The notes below the pieces were generated by a model. The model was not told where the DNA came from. It saw only the letters and a program-made list of their open reading frames with translations, and made no database searches. The translations under genes were made by a program, and so were the position numbers. This document shows positions 58,740-64,000 of a stretch of DNA of 64,000 nucleotides, in pieces (the stretch's first letter is position 1; every line of letters starts with the position of its first letter). Source of the DNA: Psychromarinibacter sediminicola (lineage in GTDB: Bacteria > Pseudomonadota > Alphaproteobacteria > Rhodobacterales > Rhodobacteraceae); assembly GCF_029168335.1 (NCBI RefSeq), contig NZ_JARGYC010000009.1, positions 1-64,000 of the forward strand, in the 5' to 3' direction.

Positions 58740-60740
58740 ATGGCCGCCAAGGATACGGACGACCGCAAGCCCGAGGACCAGGAGCCGGAGGTGATGCTCG
58801 ACATGAGCCAGGCGGCGGTCAAGAAGATGATCGCCGAGGCCAAGGAAAAGGGCTACATCACCTACGATCAGCTCAACCAGGTGCTGCCGCCCGATCAGGT
58901 GTCGTCCGAGCAGATCGAGGATGTGATGTCGATGCTGTCCGAGATGGGCATCAACATCATCGAGGACGAGGAGACCGAGGAGGACGAGGGCTCCAAGTCC
59001 ACCGAGGTGGTCGAGACCTCCACCAGCCGCGAGGTCGCCGTTTCCCAGAGCGAGAGCGAGAAGCTCGACCGCACCGACGACCCGGTGCGGATGTACCTGC
59101 GCGAGATGGGGTCGGTGGAGCTTCTGAGCCGCGAGGGCGAGATCGCCATCGCCAAGCGGATCGAGGCGGGGCGCAACTGCATGATCTCGGGGCTCTGCGA
59201 GAGCCCGCTGACCTTCCAGGCGATCACCATCTGGCGCGACGAACTGCTGAACGAGGACATCCTGCTGCGCGACGTCATCGACCTGGAGACGACCTTCGGC
59301 CGCTCCATGGAGGTGGACGGCGAGGAAGCGCAGGCGGCCGTGGTCGACAACCTCGCCGTCAGCGAGGCGCCGTCGAAGAAGAAGGAGGAAGAGGACAGCC
59401 AGCCCGAGCTCGACGCCGACGGCAACCCGATCCAGCGCGACGACGAGGACGAGGAAGAAGACCAGGCGAACATGTCGCTGGCCGCGATGGAGGCCGCGCT
59501 GAAGCCCCGCGTGCTGGAGACGCTGGACCGCATCGCCGCCGACTATGCGCGCCTGTCCGAGATGCAGGATCTGCGGATGTCGGCCACGCTGAACGAGGAC
59601 GGCTCGTTCACCCAGGCCGCCGAGGCGGAGTACCAGCAGCTGCGCTCGGAGATCGTGCTGCTGGTCAACGAGCTGCACCTGCACAACAACCGCATCGAGG
59701 CGCTGATCGACCAGCTCTACGGGATCAACCGGCGGATCATGTCGATCGACAGCTCGATGGTGAAGCTGGCCGACCAGGCGCGGATCAACCGCCGCGAGTT
59801 CATCGAGAACTACAAGGGCGCGGAACTGGACCCGACCTGGATGGACCGGATGGCCGAGAAGTCGGGCCGCGGCTGGCAGGCGCTGTTCGAGCGGTCGGCG
59901 CCGCGGGTGGAGCAGTTGCGCAACGAGATGGCGCAGGTCGGCCAGTATGTCGGCGTCGACATCACCGAGTTCCGCCGCATCGTCCAGCAGGTGCAGAAGG
60001 GCGAGAAGGAGGCGCGCGCCGCCAAGAAGGAGATGGTCGAGGCCAACCTGCGGCTGGTGATCTCGATCGCCAAGAAATACACCAATCGCGGGCTGCAGTT
60101 CCTGGACCTGATCCAAGAGGGCAATATCGGCCTGATGAAGGCCGTCGACAAGTTCGAGTACCGCCGCGGCTACAAGTTCTCGACCTATGCGACGTGGTGG
60201 ATCCGGCAGGCGATCACCCGCTCGATCGCCGACCAGGCGCGGACCATCCGCATCCCGGTCCACATGATAGAGACGATCAACAAGCTGGTCCGGACCGGCC
60301 GGCAGATGCTGCACGAGATCGGCCGCGAGCCGACGCCGGAGGAGCTGGCCGAGAAGCTGCAGATGCCGCTGGAGAAGGTTCGCAAGGTGATGAAGATCGC
60401 CAAGGAACCGATCTCCCTGGAGACGCCCATCGGCGACGAGGAGGACAGCCAGCTCGGCGACTTCATCGAGGACAAGAATGCCGTCCTGCCGCTGGACTCG
60501 GCCATTCAGGAGAACCTGAAGGAGACCACGACGCGGGTTCTGGCCAGCCTGACGCCGCGCGAGGAACGGGTACTGCGGATGCGCTTCGGCATCGGCATGA
60601 ACACCGACCACACGCTGGAAGAGGTCGGCCAGCAGTTCTCGGTCACCCGCGAGCGTATCCGCCAGATCGAGGCGAAGGCGCTCCGCAAGCTCAAGCATCC
60701 CAGCCGGTCCCGGAAGCTGCGCAGCTTCCTGGATCAGTAG
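58740..60740 (+). CDS. rpoD: RNA polymerase housekeeping sigma factor RpoD
   Basis: RpoD (666 residues) has region 1.1, a very acidic non-conserved region (about 90-260), region 2 ([38 protein letters not shown]), region 3, and region 4 ([20 protein letters not shown]). Regions 2-4 are close to E. coli sigma-70. It directs RNA polymerase to most promoters. The ATG at 58740 has AAGGAG upstream. The 117-bp gap to dnaG is dense in GANTC sites, suggesting its own regulated promoter. Confidence 0.97.
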   Translation: MAAKDTDDRKPEDQEPEVMLDMSQAAVKKMIAEAKEKGYITYDQLNQVLPPDQVSSEQIEDVMSMLSEMGINIIEDEETEEDEGSKSTEVVETSTSREVAVSQSESEKLDRTDDPVRMYLREMGSVELLSREGEIAIAKRIEAGRNCMISGLCESPLTFQAITIWRDELLNEDILLRDVIDLETTFGRSMEVDGEEAQAAVVDNLAVSEAPSKKKEEEDSQPELDADGNPIQRDDEDEEEDQANMSLAAMEAALKPRVLETLDRIAADYARLSEMQDLRMSATLNEDGSFTQAAEAEYQQLRSEIVLLVNELHLHNNRIEALIDQLYGINRRIMSIDSSMVKLADQARINRREFIENYKGAELDPTWMDRMAEKSGRGWQALFERSAPRVEQLRNEMAQVGQYVGVDITEFRRIVQQVQKGEKEARAAKKEMVEANLRLVISIAKKYTNRGLQFLDLIQEGNIGLMKAVDKFEYRRGYKFSTYATWWIRQAITRSIADQARTIRIPVHMIETINKLVRTGRQMLHEIGREPTPEELAEKLQMPLEKVRKVMKIAKEPISLETPIGDEEDSQLGDFIEDKNAVLPLDSAIQENLKETTTRVLASLTPREERVLRMRFGIGMNTDHTLEEVGQQFSVTRERIRQIEAKALRKLKHPSRSRKLRSFLDQ

Positions 60741-60749
60741 GGCGGGGCG

Positions 60750-61034
60750 ATGTCTTTACTCTCCCGCCTGTTCGGGGGCGGCGGCGCCGGCAAGGCGCCG
60801 CAGCGGCCCGAGCCCGAGACCCACAACGACTTCCTGATCTTCGCCGAGCCCGCGAAGGCCGAGGGCGGCTATCGCATCGGCGCGCTCATCGAAAAGGAGA
60901 TCGGCGGCGAGGTGAAGTCGCATCGCATGGTCCGGGCGGACACCATCCAGGACCACGACACGGCCGTTCAGGCGTCGGTCGCCAAGGCGAAGGCGCTGAT
61001 CGACGAGCAGGGCGAGTCGATCTTTCGGGACTGA
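60750..61034 (+). CDS. HlyU-like protein
   Basis: This 94-residue protein begins MSLLSRLFGGGGAGKAPQRP and continues with DFLIFAEPAKAEGGYRIGALIEK and HRMVRADTIQDHDTAVQASVAKAKALIDEQG, matching the HlyU family. HlyU was first described as a transcriptional activator of haemolysin in Vibrio, but this short alphaproteobacterial group has no confirmed DNA-binding role. It starts 9 bp after rpoD and is probably co-transcribed with it. Confidence 0.8.
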   Translation: MSLLSRLFGGGGAGKAPQRPEPETHNDFLIFAEPAKAEGGYRIGALIEKEIGGEVKSHRMVRADTIQDHDTAVQASVAKAKALIDEQGESIFRD

Positions 61035-61257
61035 CGTTGCCCGCCGTGGCGGATACGGGTCGGGGGCGGCCGTGCCGCAGATCGGTCCGGCCGGCGGCGT
61101 GGCGTCGATGTCCTTTGAGGATTCGGGCCAAGATGAAGCCATGGGCGCGGTCGGCGTTGGCGGTGTTTCCACCGGCCCGCGGCGCGTCTATCATCGACGG
61201 CGTTGACCTGCCGGGGCCGTTCATGATGCAGAGCCTGATCACCGCCGAGGCGCGGCC
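61035..61257. other. Short gap with no confident gene
   Basis: Several short frames are open in this 223-bp stretch; the best is a 42-codon frame starting ATG at 61133 that overlaps the next gene by 4 bp. None has recognisable domain character. A decayed gene remnant or a leader peptide cannot be excluded. Confidence 0.3.
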
Positions 61258-61719
61258 GTGAACACGGTCGCCACCTTGCCCGCCGATCTGCGCGCGGCGC
61301 TGGCGGGCCGCGACGTGATCGTGTTCGACGGGGAATGCGTGCTGTGCTCGGGCTTCTTCCGGTTCATGCTGCGCCGCGACCGGGACCGGCGCTTCGCCTT
61401 CGCCACGGCGCAGTCGGAGCTGGGGCAGAGGCTATATCGCGCGCTGGACCTGCCGATCGACCGGCTCGAGACCAACCTGGTGATCGTCGACGGGCGGATC
61501 CACCGCAAGCTCGACGCCTTCGCCGCGGCGATGCGGGCGCTGCCGGCGCCGTGGCCGGTGCTGGGCGTTGTCCGGCACCTGCCGCGGGTCGTGAAGGATC
61601 CCGCCTACAACGTCATCGCGCGCAACCGCTACCGGCTGTTCGGGCGTTACGACAGTTGCCTGGTGCCCGGCCCGGATGTGCGGGCGCGGTTCCTGCCGGA
61701 TGGCTTCGCGCTTGGCTGA
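61258..61719 (+). CDS. DCC-family thiol-disulfide oxidoreductase
   Basis: The 153-residue protein has the DCC signature VFDGECVLCSGFFRF near residue 22, where DxxCxxC forms a thioredoxin-like redox site. It also has the YRLFGRYDSCLVP C-terminal motif. The family is predicted to be a thiol-disulfide oxidoreductase, substrates unknown. The start is GTG at 61258. The DUF4166 gene overlaps its end by 20 bp (ATG at 61700), so the two form an operon. Confidence 0.85.
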   Translation: MNTVATLPADLRAALAGRDVIVFDGECVLCSGFFRFMLRRDRDRRFAFATAQSELGQRLYRALDLPIDRLETNLVIVDGRIHRKLDAFAAAMRALPAPWPVLGVVRHLPRVVKDPAYNVIARNRYRLFGRYDSCLVPGPDVRARFLPDGFALG

Positions 61720-62236
61720 TCCCGTCGCCCGGGCCTGCGCGGCGCGCGGGGTCGAGCTGCCGCCGCTGCTTCGGCGCTTTCACGACGGTCGCGCGCAGGT
61801 CTGGCGTGGCACGGCGACGGTCACGCGGGGCCGCCGCTGGCCGGTGCCGCTGATCCTGCGGGCCGCGGGGTTTCCGCCCGAGGGGGCGGAGGTTGAGACG
61901 GTGATCTCCGTCGCGCCCGCCGGCGACGGCATGGTGTGGGAACGCCGGTTCGGTGGGCATGTGACGCGCTCGCGCCTGCGCGACCGGGCGGGGCGGGTGG
62001 AAGAAGGCTTCGGCCCGTTTCGCCTCGCGCTGGTGCCGCGCGCCGTGGCGGGCGGCGTCGCGCTGGAGGTCGCGGGGCTGTGGCTCCTGGGCCTGCCGCT
62101 GCCGCGCCTTCTCTGGCCGCGGGCGGAGGTTTCGGAAACCGGGGCGGACGATGCGCTGTGTTTCGACATCGGCGCCGCGCTGCCGGGGCTCGGGCTGCTG
62201 ATCCGGTATCGCGGGCGGGTGACCCCGGCGGATTGA
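61700..62236 (+). CDS. DUF4166 domain protein
   Basis: The 178-residue protein contains the DUF4166 core (FHDGRAQVWRGTATVTRG, WERRFGGHVTRSRLRDRAGRVEEGFGPFRLAL, VAGLWLLGLPLPRLLWPRAEVSE). The domain is of unknown function and is commonly fused or adjacent to DCC-family or SDR proteins. The ATG at 61700 overlaps the DCC gene by 20 bp; a TTG at 61712 is an alternative. A membrane-associated role is possible, as the sequence has a hydrophobic patch near residue 120. Confidence 0.75.
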   Translation: MASRLADPVARACAARGVELPPLLRRFHDGRAQVWRGTATVTRGRRWPVPLILRAAGFPPEGAEVETVISVAPAGDGMVWERRFGGHVTRSRLRDRAGRVEEGFGPFRLALVPRAVAGGVALEVAGLWLLGLPLPRLLWPRAEVSETGADDALCFDIGAALPGLGLLIRYRGRVTPAD

Positions 62237-62263
62237 CGGCACCGCCGGGGCTGTCGGCCGGAC

Positions 62264-62467
62264 TCAGTCGTCCAGCACGAAGGTCACGGCCAGGTTCACC
62301 CGGTAGCCGGACACCTCGCCGTTCTTGATCTCGACGTTCTGGTCCTTGACCCACGCGCCGGACATCCCCCGCAGGGTCTTCGAGGCGCGGGCGATGCCCT
62401 GCTTGACGGCGTCGTCGAAGCTTTGGGGCGAGGTCGCGGAAATCTCGGTGACACGTGCTACGCTCAT
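62264..62467 (-). CDS. Dodecin family flavin-binding protein
   Basis: This 67-residue protein has the dodecin pattern: VARVTEISATSPQSFDDAVKQGIARASKTLRGMSGAWVKDQNVEIKNGEVSGYRVNLAVTFVLDD in segments matching the three-strand sheet and helix. The family Trp in the flavin site (SGAWVKDQ) is present. Dodecins store or buffer riboflavin, FMN and FAD as a 12-subunit sphere. It runs convergent to the DUF4166 gene. Confidence 0.92.
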   Translation of the reverse strand: MSVARVTEISATSPQSFDDAVKQGIARASKTLRGMSGAWVKDQNVEIKNGEVSGYRVNLAVTFVLDD

Positions 62468-62538
62468 GTCGTCCTCCTTTCGTTTCCGTATGCCCTTGAA
62501 CTGGAGCGGCGGCGCGGCGTGACAACCCCGTTTCGCCG

Positions 62539-63579
62539 TCAGCCCGTGTCCGGCCCCGACTGTGCCCCCGCCTCCGCGCCATCCTCCATCGGCCTGACCC
62601 AGAGGTCCAGGACCAGCAGATAGAGGGTCAGCGACAGCGGCGCGGCGATGACGATGCCGACCGGGCCGAAGACCGCGCCCATCGCGGCGAAGGCGAACAT
62701 CAGGATCGCCGGCGGCAGGTGGGCGACGCGCTCGTGGATCAGGGGCAGGATCACGTTCGACTCGAGCTGCTGCACCACGAGATAGACGCCGATTGTCCAC
62801 CACACCGTCTGCATGTCCTGGCTGACGGCCAGCACGAGGGCCGGCACGGCGGCGAGGATGGCGCCGATGATCGGCACGAACTCCGCCAGCCCCGCGATCA
62901 GCCCCAGCAGAAGCGGCGCCGGCAGGCCGACCCACCAGGTGCCGAGGCCGGTCGCCACGGCGACGATGCTCATCGACAGGACCTTGCCGCGCAGCCAGCC
63001 CTTCAGCCCGCGCCCGGCATTGTCCAGCGCCGCCTCGAGCGGGGCGCGCCGGTGGACCGGGAACAGGCGCACGAAGCCGCGGGCATAGGTCCGGGGGGCC
63101 AGCGCCAGGAAGGCGCCGGTGATCACCACCAGGATGAACCCGGTGACGCCGGAGACGGCCAGCGTGGTGTATTGCGCGACGTGGCTGACGATGGTCGTCA
63201 CCTGGTCGGACACGCCGGCGAGGTTGTCGCTGAGCCAGCTTTCGAGCTGGTCGAGCGCCATCGGGAAGGCGTTCGAGACGGCGTCCAGCTGGGTCTTCAG
63301 GCTCGGCGCGGCCCAGGTCAGGACCAGCCCCAGACCGCCGAACAGCACGACCAGCACCAGCGGCACCGTGACCGAACGGGGCAGGGGCGTGCGGCGGGTC
63401 AGGGGGCCGGCCAGCGCGTCGATGATCACCGCCGCGACGATGGCGGCGAAGAACAGGGCGACCGCGTGGCGCACCTGCCAGGCCAGGAAGACCAGCGCGA
63501 AGAAGCCCAGCGCGATGGCCGCGCGGGCGGCGAAGCCGGCCAGCGTCTGCGGCTGGCGGAAGAGGGGGGTCTCCGGCAT
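62539..63579 (-). CDS. AI-2E family transporter
   Basis: The 346-residue membrane protein has about eight hydrophobic segments and the AI-2E/PerM pattern: GLPAPLLLGLIAGLAEFVPIIGAILAAVPALVLA, then VVQQLESNVILPLIHERVAHLPPAI. Members of this family were named for autoinducer-2 export, but some are sodium/proton antiporters, so the substrate is not settled. It is 4 bp downstream of the SDR stop on the same strand. Confidence 0.88.
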   Translation of the reverse strand: MPETPLFRQPQTLAGFAARAAIALGFFALVFLAWQVRHAVALFFAAIVAAVIIDALAGPLTRRTPLPRSVTVPLVLVVLFGGLGLVLTWAAPSLKTQLDAVSNAFPMALDQLESWLSDNLAGVSDQVTTIVSHVAQYTTLAVSGVTGFILVVITGAFLALAPRTYARGFVRLFPVHRRAPLEAALDNAGRGLKGWLRGKVLSMSIVAVATGLGTWWVGLPAPLLLGLIAGLAEFVPIIGAILAAVPALVLAVSQDMQTVWWTIGVYLVVQQLESNVILPLIHERVAHLPPAILMFAFAAMGAVFGPVGIVIAAPLSLTLYLLVLDLWVRPMEDGAEAGAQSGPDTG

Positions 63580-63583
63580 CGGC

Positions 63584-64000
63584 TCAGCCGGTCGGCATCA
63601 GGAAGACTTCGCGGACGGTCGCCCGATGCGGTGCGTCGAGCGCCAGCATGACGGCGTCGGCCACGTCCTCGGCCTGCAGCTTGTCGGGCTTGGCCTCGTC
63701 GAAGAACGGCGTGTCGACCATACCGGGCGCGATCACGGTGCAGCGGCCGCCCCAGTCGCGCATCTCCTCGGCCAGGTTGCCGGCCAGCCCGTGGACGAAC
63801 CATTTCGTCGCGCCGTAGATCGAGCCGGAGATGTGTTTCCGTCCCGCCGCGGAGCCGGTCATCAGAAGGTGCCCCTTGCGGGCCTTCAGATGCGGATAGG
63901 CGGCGCGCGCGGTATAGAGCACCGCGGTCACGTTCAGGTCGATCAGCCCGCGCCAGTCGTCGGGGTCGCCTTCGAGGATGCCGGGGGTGTGCAGCCCGCG
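63584..64000 (-). CDS. SDR-family oxidoreductase, truncated by window end
   Basis: The C-terminal 138 residues of a short-chain dehydrogenase are visible. The catalytic serine segment is TGSAAG, the YxxxK site is YGATK, and PG motif IAPGMVDTPFF is present. The N-terminal Rossmann part lies outside the window. The C-terminus ATVREVFLMPTG is typical of the YdfG-like classical SDRs. The frame is open to base 64000. It likely forms an operon with the AI-2E transporter. Confidence 0.85.
   Translation of the reverse strand, partial: RGLHTPGILEGDPDDWRGLIDLNVTAVLYTARAAYPHLKARKGHLLMTGSAAGRKHISGSIYGATKWFVHGLAGNLAEEMRDWGGRCTVIAPGMVDTPFFDEAKPDKLQAEDVADAVMLALDAPHRATVREVFLMPTG

Noticed and set aside
61133-61261. 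A 42-codon frame overlapping the DCC gene start by 4 bp
   Set aside because: No ribosome binding site and no recognisable protein character; kept only as a note on the gap.
1-64000. CRISPR array, prophage or insertion sequence
   Set aside because: No regularly spaced direct repeats, no transposase, integrase or phage structural genes were seen.

Overview
The window is GC-rich, densely packed chromosomal DNA from an alphaproteobacterium, most likely of the Rhodobacterales (Roseobacter/Paracoccaceae type). The evidence is the RpoH-type heat-shock sigma factor, the pha cluster with a PhaR regulator, RTX and Hint-domain proteins, the cobalamin cobaltochelatase pair cobS/cobT, Tad-type pseudopilins, divergent DnaJ-like/bolA genes and many GANTC (CcrM-type) sites in front of rpoD. 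No rRNA, tRNA, CRISPR array, insertion sequence or prophage was recognised. Almost everything reads as core genome.

Layout. 0.4-9.4 kb: a methyltransferase, a DUF4386 membrane protein, rpoH, waaA, a Hint-domain protein, an SDR enzyme, an orphan ABC ATPase, a HicB/HicA-like toxin-antitoxin pair and a WYL regulator. 9.6-12.2 kb: tatA-tatB-tatC and a DUF815 ATPase in one operon. 12.3-18 kb: an 829-residue RTX/Hint secreted protein, then surE-pcm-NlpD-like. 18-28 kb: an outer membrane efflux protein, an FAD oxidase operon, a CLC chloride protein, DUF427, aminopeptidase P and cobT. 28-31.4 kb: three unknown exported proteins (two are paralogues) and cobS. 31.5-36.4 kb: msrB, a GFA protein, DnaJ-like/bolA, a run of small exported proteins, a cold-shock protein and an ArsC-like protein.

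36.4-40.3 kb holds the most interesting system: a bufferin-type RiPP metallophore operon (bufA precursor, bufB DUF692 MNIO enzyme, bufC DUF2063 partner, bufD DoxX), divergent from an ECF sigma factor and its NrsF-type membrane anti-sigma factor. Both divergent units carry the same promoter word, GTAAC-N17-CGAA (equivalently GTAACR-N16-CGAA), so the sigma factor probably controls itself and the operon. Two strong hairpins lie between bufA and bufB.

40.4-45.2 kb: thrS, then an operon of an alpha/beta hydrolase, a VOC protein and an M15-like protein, then a second hydrolase that lacks its nucleophilic serine. 45.1-51 kb: the polyhydroxyalkanoate cluster (phaZ divergent from phaC, two phasins, phaR) with CTGC-N3-GCAG palindromes matching known PhaR sites. 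51.6-54.5 kb: three Tad-type pseudopilin genes. 54.9-60.7 kb: a glutamate dehydrogenase, a 164-nt imperfect giant hairpin, then dnaG and rpoD with eight GANTC sites in about 130 bp at their junction. 60.7-64 kb: a HlyU-like protein, a DCC thiol oxidoreductase, DUF4166, dodecin, an AI-2E family transporter and an SDR cut by the window end.

Other regulatory features: a heat-shock-like promoter before rpoH, identical GAAAC-N5-GTTTC palindromes about 95 bp upstream of two adjacent small secreted proteins, and four copies of a 20-bp intergenic word. All functional calls come from reading motifs by eye; no database search was run.
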